This document shows positions 7,277-12,856 of a DNA stretch of 12,856 bases, in pieces. The DNA is taken from positions 11,333 through 24,188 of the forward strand of contig DKBN01000010.1 of the NCBI GenBank assembly GCA_002451235.1, read 5' to 3'. A model generated the notes under the pieces. The model searched no databases and was not told the DNA's origin. It saw only the letters and a list, made by a program, of their open reading frames with translations. This DNA comes from Patescibacteria group bacterium UBA6899. Its GTDB lineage: Bacteria; Patescibacteriota; Minisyncoccia; Phycocordibacterales; UBA6899. The number at the start of each line of letters is the position of its first letter. Within the stretch, counting starts at the first letter, position 1. The position numbers and the translations under genes were made by a program.

Positions 7277-7344
7277 TCGATGCCCTCAGTATAAAAGCAA
7301 AAGACGATACTGAAAACGCCGCTTTCAAGCGGATCCGCCCGGTC

Positions 7345-7809
7345 TCATCGCTTTGCCTCACGTCCCACCTCATACGCCTTCCCCAGGTCTTCGATGATGA
7401 TCTTCTTCATCTGGAGCATCGTTTGCATGACCTTCCCCGAGGTGTCCTTCTGGAGGTATTCATTGAGCGCGACTGGGATGATCTGCCAGGATAATCCATA
7501 TGTATCTTTGAGCCAGCCACACTGTCCTTCTTGTCCTCCCGCCGCAGTGAGCGCGTTCCAGTATCGATCGACCTCCTCTTGGTTCGCGCAGCTTACGAAG
7601 AACGAGATCGCTTCTGTGAACGCGAATTGCGGCCCGCCGTTGAGTGCTATGAATTCTTGCCCGTCGAGGATAAAACTGACCCATTGCGCCTGCCCGTTCT
7701 GCCCTTGGGTCACGTGCGTGATCTTCGAGTTCTGAAACAGCGATACGTAGAATCTTGCTGCCTCTTCTGCCTTCCCGTCGAACCAAAGGAATGGGGTGAT
7801 CCTTTGCAT
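7345..7809 (-). CDS. PhnB-like VOC-fold protein
   Basis: A 154-residue protein of the PhnB / '3-demethylubiquinone-9 3-methyltransferase' domain group in the vicinal oxygen chelate superfamily. The typical pattern is nearly complete: ITPFLWFDGKAEEAARFY at the N terminus, FIALNGGPQFAFTEAISFFV in the middle, then CGWLKDTYGLSWQIIP, and MLQMKKIIIEDL near the end. Despite the name, members of this group are generally uncharacterised and not methyltransferases. It is first downstream of the YCII-like gene (33-base gap) on the same strand. I see no Shine-Dalgarno before the ATG. Cytosolic, full length. Confidence 0.88.
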   Translation of the reverse strand: MQRITPFLWFDGKAEEAARFYVSLFQNSKITHVTQGQNGQAQWVSFILDGQEFIALNGGPQFAFTEAISFFVSCANQEEVDRYWNALTAAGGQEGQCGWLKDTYGLSWQIIPVALNEYLQKDTSGKVMQTMLQMKKIIIEDLGKAYEVGREAKR

Positions 7810-7842
7810 GGATGTGATGAATGAGATGGATAATGGGACGAA

Positions 7843-8184
7843 CTAGGATGGAAGGGGATTGGCGGGCATGATCTCGATCGTGGCTCCCGGGATCTCGAGG
7901 TGGGGATGGTCCTTGAACATCTCCGCCACTTTCTCATGCGAGCTCGCCTCGACGATCGAATAGAGCATGATCCCGTTCTTCACGTCGGCGACGCCCGATA
8001 GACCGACCCGCTTCGTCCTTCCGACCCCCGCAGTAGCGCGGAGAGCTTCTTTGTGGGACACCATCCATTCCTGCCACTCCTCGCGCATCTTCACCTCCGC
8101 CTTCTCTCGCTGCTTCGCGTCGGTCTTGGCCCATTCTTTAAGGGTCGAAACAGGCGCGAGATAAAGTACTAGGAACGTGTTCAT
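7843..8184 (-). CDS. YCII-related small protein
   Basis: A 113-residue protein related to the YCII/DGPF group of dimeric alpha-beta barrel proteins. The best evidence is the C-terminal pattern, a HPHLEIPGATIEIMP stretch, in which the His and the IEIMP strand are typical. The N terminus starts directly with a beta strand (NTFLVLYL). The middle is helical and highly charged. The function of this group is generally unknown. The ATG has no Shine-Dalgarno; an AT-rich TATATAAGAT stretch about 20 bases upstream may be the -10 box. It lies between two VOC-fold genes on the same strand with gaps of 33 and 42 bases. Confidence 0.75.
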   Translation of the reverse strand: MNTFLVLYLAPVSTLKEWAKTDAKQREKAEVKMREEWQEWMVSHKEALRATAGVGRTKRVGLSGVADVKNGIMLYSIVEASSHEKVAEMFKDHPHLEIPGATIEIMPANPLPS

Positions 8185-8226
8185 AGTGTGTTTTTGTTAT
8201 CTTATATATGCGGTCGGGGCATCGCC

Positions 8227-8598
8227 CTATTTGGCATCGTAGTCCCAGAAGACCACCTCGATATTGTGGCCATCCGCATCGTAAACGAACGCGGCAAAAT
8301 ATCCGGGCCAATACTGTTTCCGATACCCGGGCTTGCCATTGTCCTTGGCACCCGCCTTGAGCGCGGCGTCATAGAACGCCTGCACCGCTTCTTTATCCTT
8401 CGCCTCGAAGGCGACATGGAGCGGAACGACGCCTTGCTTGTTCGTCCCGATCCAGAAGTCCGTGTTCTTTCCGTCGTTGTATCCGGCTGCCTCGCCATAC
8501 TCCATGTTCTGGGTATAGCCGAGCGTCTTCAACACCTTCGTATAGAACTCTTTGGCTCTCTGATAATCGCTGACGGGGAGACTCGTGTGAGCGATCAT
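8227..8598 (-). CDS. Glyoxalase/bleomycin-resistance-type VOC protein
   Basis: A 123-residue VOC-superfamily protein starting MIAHTSLPVSDY. The frame runs nine codons further up to a TTG, but the ATG at 8596-8598 matches where the family's first beta strand begins, so I chose it. Likely metal ligands are H4, H61 (PLHVAFEA) and E114 (DADGHNIEVV), a typical set, so metal binding seems retained. The substrate cannot be predicted; family members include lactoylglutathione lyases, extradiol dioxygenases and thiol transferases. It is first in the VOC / YCII / PhnB-like cluster and is divergent from the DUF2892-like gene across a 135-base gap. Confidence 0.87.
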   Translation of the reverse strand: MIAHTSLPVSDYQRAKEFYTKVLKTLGYTQNMEYGEAAGYNDGKNTDFWIGTNKQGVVPLHVAFEAKDKEAVQAFYDAALKAGAKDNGKPGYRKQYWPGYFAAFVYDADGHNIEVVFWDYDAK

Positions 8599-8640
8599 AC
8601 GATCTGGTATGAATGAATAAACCAATAAAAGAACGTTGGA

Positions 8641-8671
8641 CCCTCAGTATACACCTAGGGAGGGCATGCCC
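8641..8671. promoter_or_regulatory. Shared intergenic region with perfect palindrome between the VOC and DUF2892-like genes
   Basis: On the minus strand a TATACT -10-like box (8646-8651) faces the VOC gene, 47 bases before its start. A perfect 10-bp palindrome GGGCATGCCC (8662-8671) and a 6-bp palindrome CCTAGG (8654-8659) lie next to it. An operator is possible, but short palindromes are common. Confidence 0.25.
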
Positions 8672-8721
8672 AGGAGCCAAACGGATGGCAGCCGATGTTC
8701 GCCCCCGCTTGCGTTCGGTGC

Positions 8722-8727
8722 TATCAT
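8722..8727 (+). promoter_or_regulatory. Extended -10 promoter of the DUF2892-like gene, placed for a leaderless mRNA
   Basis: TGCTATCAT lies with six bases between the hexamer and the ATG at 8734, the same spacing as at the GH13 gene. The predicted start of transcription is the start codon. No Shine-Dalgarno is seen. Confidence 0.45.
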
Positions 8728-8733
8728 TGAGCC

Positions 8734-9015
8734 ATGAAATTATACGAATCATTCGGTCGGAGCGCTTTCTCGCGCTTTATCAATAGCAGTGCAGGGCGCG
8801 CGCTTCGATTCCTTGCAGGGGTATGCTTTCTCGCGGTCGGGTATATGTATCGCGACACGACCCCCGGCGTCATCTCGATGGTCTGGAGTATTCTTCCGCT
8901 CTCAGCGGGAGCGTTCGATCTCTGCTACGTGAGCGCGTTCCTCGGCGGTCCGATCACTGGCGCGAAGGTACGCGCGCTCGCGAGCATCCCGCAGGCGCCG
9001 TCCAACCCACAGTAG
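8734..9015 (+). CDS. DUF2892-like two-helix membrane protein
   Basis: A 93-residue protein with two closely spaced hydrophobic segments (about 24-42 and 47-65). The pattern NSSAGRALRFLAGV, then WSILPLSAGAFDLCYVSAFLG, resembles DUF2892, the membrane domain also found after rhodanese in YgaP. Family members often have CPLY where this one has DLCYVSAFLG; one Cys is kept. It is a cytoplasmic-membrane protein of unknown role. It is the only plus-strand gene between 2203 and 9899 and is convergent with the 53-residue membrane protein. Confidence 0.7.
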   Translation: MKLYESFGRSAFSRFINSSAGRALRFLAGVCFLAVGYMYRDTTPGVISMVWSILPLSAGAFDLCYVSAFLGGPITGAKVRALASIPQAPSNPQ

Positions 9016-9021
9016 CTGAGT

Positions 9022-9045
9022 CTCCCCCGTTGTTGCTCGGGGGAC
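9022..9045. terminator. GC-rich hairpin between convergent genes, weak terminator candidate
   Basis: TCCCCCG (9023-9029) and CGGGGGA (9038-9044) form a perfect 7-bp stem just after the DUF2892-like stop codon. Neither side has a T-tract, so termination is uncertain. Confidence 0.35.
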
Positions 9046-9077
9046 AGTAGGGAATTGGAGTGGGATCAGCATCTTTT

Positions 9078-9239
9078 CTACCTCAGGAACCTTGAGTACA
9101 GGGCAACGAACACCAGCACGATACCGATATTGAACATGAGCCGTTCCCAGAATCGTTCTCTGAAGAACAACACATCGACGCCGACGATCACGGCGATCAT
9201 GACCGCGACGAAGATCATAAGCGATAAGGATCTTGTCAT
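9078..9239 (-). CDS. 53-residue single- or double-helix membrane protein
   Basis: An ATG (9237-9239) to TAG (9078-9080) frame encoding 53 residues: a short N terminus MTRSLSL, a hydrophobic helix MIFVAVMIAVIVGVDVLFF (8-26), a basic/aromatic linker RERFWERL, and a second hydrophobic stretch FNIGIVLVFVALYSRFLR at the end. The hairpin-like two-helix layout with the FWERL linker and a C-terminal FLR resembles small membrane proteins I associate with CPR genomes; no function is known to me. A perfect TATAAT at 9251-9256 lies 11 bases before the ATG, giving a leader of only about five bases; an AAAGGAG further up (9257-9263) is too distant to serve as a ribosome site. The promoter, the clean membrane profile and the convergent position support a real gene. 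Confidence 0.7.
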   Translation of the reverse strand: MTRSLSLMIFVAVMIAVIVGVDVLFFRERFWERLMFNIGIVLVFVALYSRFLR

Positions 9240-9250
9240 ACTTGGAAACA

Positions 9251-9256
9251 ATTATA
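9251..9256 (-). promoter_or_regulatory. -10 box of the 53-residue membrane protein gene
   Basis: A perfect TATAAT on the minus strand, 11 bases from the start codon; no clear -35 box. Transcription would start about five bases before the ATG. Confidence 0.55.
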
Positions 9257-9326
9257 CTCCTTTTGCTGAGAACAAAGAACGGAACTAGATAAGGCGTTCG
9301 AACCTGAAAACAGTGAGGCAGATAAA

Positions 9327-9357
9327 GACAAAACCGAGGTTTTTGCCTCGGTCTGTC
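9327..9357 (-). terminator. Minus-strand Rho-independent terminator closing the hairpin cluster
   Basis: ACCGAGG (9333-9339) and CCTCGGT (9346-9352) form a perfect 7-bp stem, extended by GACA/TGTC (9327-9330, 9354-9357) after a small bulge. Read on the minus strand it is followed by TTTTGTCTTT. No recognised minus-strand gene lies directly upstream, so it implies a transcript through the hairpin cluster at 9401-9587. Confidence 0.6.
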
Positions 9358-9400
9358 CAACTTTGCTCCGGAGACAGAAGCATCCGATTCGGTCAGGAAT

Positions 9401-9587
9401 AATTTGATTGCCGTCGCAATCAAATTTTCACGACCCTGGCTCATCTGTTTCGCCTGCTGGCGAAACATGATTCCGCCCTTCGAATCCTGCACGGAAGTGA
9501 CGCAGGTCACTTCCTCGCCGTCGCAAACAAAAACGGCATTTTTCGATGCACGTTTTTGTACTTGCTCCCCACCTCGGGTTGGAACCC
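9401..9587 (-). other. Cluster of five near-perfect hairpins, candidate structured RNA or DNA element
   Basis: Five inverted repeats follow one another: AATTTGATTG/CAATCAAATT (9401-9426), TGTTTCGCC/GGCGAAACA (9446-9467), GGAAGTGAC/GTCACTTCC (9493-9514), ACAAAAACGGCA with TGC-A-CGTTTTTGT (9527-9559), and GGGTT/AACCC (9576-9587). The first three have perfect stems of 9-10 bp and loops of 4-6 bases. The terminator at 9327-9357 would be the last hairpin if transcribed on the minus strand. An imperfect 15-base direct repeat, GCCGTCGCAA-N-CAAA, occurs at 9410-9424 and again about 107 bases later. The minus strand has a long open frame here, but the palindromes make coding unlikely. I recognise no known RNA class. 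Confidence 0.5.
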
Positions 9588-9899
9588 TGCTCGGCAAAGC
9601 CCTGCTTGATGAAATAAGGAATTTTCAACTAGTTAAAGCGACGCGTCTCGGGCGCTCGATATTTACGATCAAGACAGCCGTATACACAGATTTTCCACAG
9701 GGTTATGCACGTTCGGGCATTTACGATATACGCTGCCTAGACCTACTCTGAAGTAAGAAGAATACTCCGTCACGCACGGGAATCAGACCTGCTGACATGT
9801 CCTGCTCCTCTAGCTGAGAATTCCGAACTCGAACCGAGCGGTGATGTATTGTACGTCATGTTGTCTGTTTGTTTTTATATGTGTCACCGAGGGAGGGCC
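9588..9899. other. Non-coding stretch with three tandem DnaA-box-like 9-mers
   Basis: No convincing gene is seen here. GTATACACA (9680-9688), TTTTCCACA (9691-9699) and TTATGCACG (9703-9711) each match the DnaA consensus TTATNCACA at 8 of 9 positions, all in one orientation and spaced 11 and 12 bases start to start. An AT-richer stretch lies at about 9610-9637. The right end (9840-9899) is T-rich and probably holds the promoter of the following large gene, with a ribosome binding site GAGGGAGGG at 9889-9897. Gene orientation changes from mostly minus on the left to plus on the right around this stretch, as expected near an origin, but neither dnaA nor dnaN is in the window. Confidence 0.4.
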
Positions 9900-12856
9900 A
9901 TGTGCCCCAGAAGGAAATTTTATTGGGGTAATGCGCTCCGTATGAGTCATAAGAACTCGGTGTGTTTCGGAAAGGTCGCACGCGGTGTGCGTCATGCGAG
10001 GATACTCGCGATAGTTCTCTCGGTCGGAGCGATCATAGCTCCGTCGTTTACGTATGCCGCAAACAACGACCCCTTTCGCTCTGGGCGCGAGGCGATCAAT
10101 CCAAAACAGTCGGTATCTGCGGGGCAGTCCTCTGGTGGGATGACGTACACATACCCCCTCACGATTCCTCCTGGAAGGAACGGGATGCAGCCGAATCTTT
10201 CTCTGAACTATTCTAGTAACGATAAACGCCAAGACAGCCTCTTCGGGTATGGGTGGTCCATCGGTATTCCATACATTGAGCGCGTCAACAAGATAGGGAC
10301 AAACAACTTATACAACCAAGACCGAGACCACACCTTCTTCACGTCGACCCTTTCTGGGGAGCTTCTTCCTATCCTAAACTCGACTCCAGTCGGCGGAAGT
10401 TTTCTTGGAACGAGCCAAAGCACCGACCTGCTCGCTGAATATGCGACGACAGGGGAATCGATTCCTCAATACGACGAATTGACTATCGAGTCTGGTGGAA
10501 CACCGAGCGAGATGTTTGCCGATCGATCACTGCCTCCTCGAGAACAGGATGCAGTGGTAGACGCTGACTTCATGAAAGTCCGCGAGGATGTCGCTCGAAG
10601 CTTTCATACTTTCGCAGACACGTTTCTTCCCATGTTTTCATATCATGCAAAGGAAGAAGAACAGTGGAATATTGATCGGAAACGAACAGCAATAGATGCA
10701 AGAGCCCCGATTCGTGGTTTTCCTGTGTCGAATACAAGACAACGTGTGTTCAATGGCGTTAGCAGTGATATTGCGGGGAGAGTTCCCTCCCTCTCTCCCT
10801 CCCTCCGCGCCACCACGAAAGGGGAGGCGATCGCCTCGGTGGGGAACCTCTCGCGGACCAACCGACCCGACCTCTCCCTCGAAGTGCTCTCCATGAACCC
10901 CATCGACGACGGGGTCGAGGTCTTCGCCCGTGCGTGGGACAAGCATGATCGGTCCATTGGCTTCGGAAAGGACGGCACCGTCGAGATCGAACGATTCCGG
11001 ATCATCAATCCCCCGATCCTGGTGGAAGACCCCAAGGGAGACATCGTCCAGGAATGGACCGATGATCTCACCCAAGAGGTGCACCATCGGACCCTCCGGG
11101 AAGATCCCCGGGAAGCACTTCTCCAGGTTCTTGAGCAAACCATTGCCATCAAGAGCGAACGCTTTGGCCCGGAACGGATCATCCCCGGCAAGGTGGGTCG
11201 GACGACGACGATCGTGTATCCCAATGCGCATACGGAAACGACCAGCGTGGACGGCAGCGTCTGGGGGGTCGGCTCAGCCGGAGGATCTTGGAGTGCCTTG
11301 AGGAACGCTTCGGATGGATATCAGGCGGACGACACCTCAGTGACGACTCGCGCCATGTCTCTGTACTACCAGCCAACACAACAGTTCGAAATCTGGTGGC
11401 AGTTCCAGTTGTTCGACACGGCGAGCATCCCGGATGGTGACACGGTGGCATCTGCGACGCTCTCGTTTTATCGGTACAACTCCGGAGATTCCAATGACTA
11501 CAGCGCCACCAATGCAACCTACAAGTATCTCACCTGTGTGGGGTCCACCCCTGCATCCAACACGGCGCTTGCGACCGCCGACTTCGACCAGGTGGGGTCG
11601 ACCAAGCTCTGTGCGAGCGATGTCCCGGTGACCTCCGGCACCGTTCCTTCGGTGTCCGCATACACCAACATGTCCCTCAATGCTTCTGGGGTCGCCGCAA
11701 TCGCCAAGACCGGAGTCACCAAGCTGGCGATCGTGAACGGCTATGACTTCGACAATCAGTCCATCGGGACAGACGCGATCCGTGGATCGGGAGTCTTGAT
11801 GTACAACGCGGATCAGGCGGGAACGACCAATGACCCCAAGCTCACCATTGAGCACAGTGGGGGAGGGGGTTCCGCTCCCCAAGCACCATCTGACCTTCAA
11901 GTTGAATCGCTCACGAATCCCACGAATGTTGCCACGTCAAATCCCCGCTTCTCCGCAATTCATAAAAACGCGTCAACGACAGCGCTCGCGACGTCGTACC
12001 AGATCCAGATCTCTACATCCACCATATTTACTAGCTCCCTGTATTGGGATTCTGGGAAGAAGACGCTCTCGTCTTCAACGCCGAGGGAGCAACGGTCTCC
12101 GCAAATCTATTCCACGACCACATTCTCGGTTAATGGAACACAATACTATTGGCGTATCCGCTTTTGGGATCAGACGAACACGGTCGGCGAATGGAGTACG
12201 TCGACTGACTCGTTCATCACGCAAATTACGGGTGATTACATGGCCCGGGTTGATAACGGGTCGATGATGAAATACACCCTCGGTTCTGACGGGACGTGGA
12301 TCGCGTTCGACAAAAAGGGATGGAAATATACATTCGGTGCGGTCTCGACCTCGCGCATAAGCGACCCCAGCGCGTCATCGAAGATCTATCGTTGGTATCT
12401 CGACGAGATATCCGACCCGAATGGCAATCGAATCTTGTACCGGTATACGAAAGACGGCGGGCAGGTATATCCCGACTACATTGATTATTCAGATCATGGT
12501 GCAGGAGACTCACTCTATGAAATAGATTTTGTTCGCTGCTCCGAAGATGGACATTACACTTGCCTGACTTCGTATGTTGCCACTTCATCGATGTATGGTT
12601 TTCCAACACAGACAAGAGATCGGATTGGAGATATTAGCGTAAAAGTCAATTACAATGTCGTTCGCAGATATACTCCTTCATACACCTCAGGAGAAAATGC
12701 TTCGCGAGCGCTATTGGCGTCCATACAGGAAACTGGAGGGTTCAGTAGTGATACGGGGACAAAGGCTACGGATGCGATTGTGTACCCTCCCACGAATTAT
12801 AGATACCTGACAAGCACGACGACATGGACACAAGTGGTCCGGTCCCCGAATTTCAG
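9900..12856 (+). CDS. Giant secreted SpvB/Rhs-type protein with inserted modules, 3' end beyond the window
   Basis: One frame is open without a stop for 985 codons to the window edge. I chose ATG 9900 because GAGGG at 9889-9893 lies six bases before it; an in-frame ATG at 9942 is the alternative. A signal peptide core is at residues 35-53, with cleavage after TYA. Residues 83-155 are the start of an SpvB-type domain (PLTIPPGRNGMQPNLSLNY, then LFGYGWSIGIPYIERV). The domain resumes near residue 775 (GDYMARVDNGSMMKYTL), continuing with KKGWKYTFG and ISDPNGNRILYRYTKDGG. Between them lie about 600 residues: a charged low-similarity part (about 180-310), a module containing GTVEIERFRIINPPILV (about 320-431), a DNRLRE-like beta module (about 434-656) ending DQAGTTNDPKLTI, and a fibronectin-III-like module (660-774) with YYWRIRFWD. 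Such proteins are secreted or surface-exposed, often polymorphic toxins with YD repeats; repeats and any toxin tip would lie outside the window. Confidence 0.85.
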   Translation, partial: MCPRRKFYWGNALRMSHKNSVCFGKVARGVRHARILAIVLSVGAIIAPSFTYAANNDPFRSGREAINPKQSVSAGQSSGGMTYTYPLTIPPGRNGMQPNLSLNYSSNDKRQDSLFGYGWSIGIPYIERVNKIGTNNLYNQDRDHTFFTSTLSGELLPILNSTPVGGSFLGTSQSTDLLAEYATTGESIPQYDELTIESGGTPSEMFADRSLPPREQDAVVDADFMKVREDVARSFHTFADTFLPMFSYHAKEEEQWNIDRKRTAIDARAPIRGFPVSNTRQRVFNGVSSDIAGRVPSLSPSLRATTKGEAIASVGNLSRTNRPDLSLEVLSMNPIDDGVEVFARAWDKHDRSIGFGKDGTVEIERFRIINPPILVEDPKGDIVQEWTDDLTQEVHHRTLREDPREALLQVLEQTIAIKSERFGPERIIPGKVGRTTTIVYPNAHTETTSVDGSVWGVGSAGGSWSALRNASDGYQADDTSVTTRAMSLYYQPTQQFEIWWQFQLFDTASIPDGDTVASATLSFYRYNSGDSNDYSATNATYKYLTCVGSTPASNTALATADFDQVGSTKLCASDVPVTSGTVPSVSAYTNMSLNASGVAAIAKTGVTKLAIVNGYDFDNQSIGTDAIRGSGVLMYNADQAGTTNDPKLTIEHSGGGGSAPQAPSDLQVESLTNPTNVATSNPRFSAIHKNASTTALATSYQIQISTSTIFTSSLYWDSGKKTLSSSTPREQRSPQIYSTTTFSVNGTQYYWRIRFWDQTNTVGEWSTSTDSFITQITGDYMARVDNGSMMKYTLGSDGTWIAFDKKGWKYTFGAVSTSRISDPSASSKIYRWYLDEISDPNGNRILYRYTKDGGQVYPDYIDYSDHGAGDSLYEIDFVRCSEDGHYTCLTSYVATSSMYGFPTQTRDRIGDISVKVNYNVVRRYTPSYTSGENASRALLASIQETGGFSSDTGTKATDAIVYPPTNYRYLTSTTTWTQVVRSPNF
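10785..10803 (+). repeat. Polypyrimidine mirror repeat with G-quadruplex motif on the opposite strand
   Basis: The 19-base stretch CCCTCCCTCTCTCCCTCCC reads the same backward and forward on one strand (mirror repeat), inside a 24-base all-pyrimidine tract (10783-10806). The minus strand has four GGG runs with spacers of 1, 5 and 1 bases, a canonical G-quadruplex pattern. It lies within the large SpvB/Rhs gene, near residue 300. Confidence 0.7.

Noticed and set aside
9401..9587. The hairpin cluster as a CRISPR array or integron attC array.
   Set aside because: The stems differ in sequence, there are no regularly spaced identical repeats, and no cas or integrase gene is present.
8902..9597. 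A 231-codon open frame on the minus strand through the hairpin cluster and beyond.
   Set aside because: It runs through several perfect palindromes and a terminator, then overlaps the 53-residue gene in another frame and lies antisense to the DUF2892-like gene. Its product shows no recognisable fold.
3080..9720. The 12-mer ACGTTCGGGCAT at 3080-3091 and 9709-9720, and the 11-mer CCCTCAGTATA at 7283 and 8641, as dispersed repeats.
   Set aside because: Repeats of 11-12 bases are expected a few times by chance in a window of this size; the 11-mer may simply be two similar -10 regions.
9755..9842. tRNA-like fragments on the minus strand (a D-arm-like and a T-arm-like piece).
   Set aside because: The spacing between the two pieces leaves no room for an anticodon arm and no acceptor stem pairs up. 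At most it is tRNA debris.
10638..11231. Long minus-strand frames of 190-197 codons inside the giant gene.
   Set aside because: They are complementary to a clearly coding plus-strand frame with recognisable modules; high GC in this segment creates long antisense frames.

Overview
This window (12,856 bases) reads as bacterial chromosome with moderate to fairly high GC. The gene set suggests a member of the Candidate Phyla Radiation (Patescibacteria, Parcubacteria-like): a DUF5666-type secreted protein, a small M23 endopeptidase with a peptidoglycan-binding domain and a C-terminal coiled coil, a 53-residue membrane protein, many short genes of unknown role, and a giant SpvB/Rhs-type surface protein carrying repeat modules I associate with that group. 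This assignment rests on recollection of protein families and was not searched. The genetic code looks standard: UGA ends several genes, including one in an ATGA start/stop overlap.

Left part (1-2202, plus strand): the 3' part of a YciB/IspZ-type membrane protein, then a Hef/FANCM-like SF2 helicase that ends in a bacterial sliding-clamp-binding peptide. Two facing terminators (2206-2348) separate it from the minus-strand block.

Middle (2367-9239, almost all minus strand; listed in transcription order from the right): a 53-residue membrane protein; a VOC / YCII / PhnB-like cluster; a GH1 beta-glycosidase; a GH13 trehalose-synthase-like enzyme that lacks the C-terminal beta domain; a secreted M23 peptidase translationally coupled to a four-helix membrane protein; and a 44-codon reading frame overlapping a DUF5666-type secreted protein that is broken by an in-frame TGA. 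The only plus-strand gene here is a DUF2892-like two-helix membrane protein at 8734. Several of these genes have a -10 box so close to the start codon that the mRNA would be leaderless or nearly so.

Non-coding stretch 9240-9899: the most unusual part. It holds a chain of near-perfect hairpins ending in a minus-strand terminator, followed by three tandem DnaA-box-like 9-mers. It lies where minus-strand genes on the left give way to plus-strand coding on the right, so it is a candidate replication origin, structured RNA or both.

Right part (9900 to the window edge, plus strand): one uninterrupted open frame of more than 985 codons encoding a secreted SpvB/Rhs-type protein. Its SpvB domain is split by about 600 residues of inserted modules, and its base composition is strongly mosaic (65% GC in one 60-base line, 38% in two others). 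A polypyrimidine mirror repeat with a G-quadruplex motif on the other strand sits near the edge of the GC-rich module.
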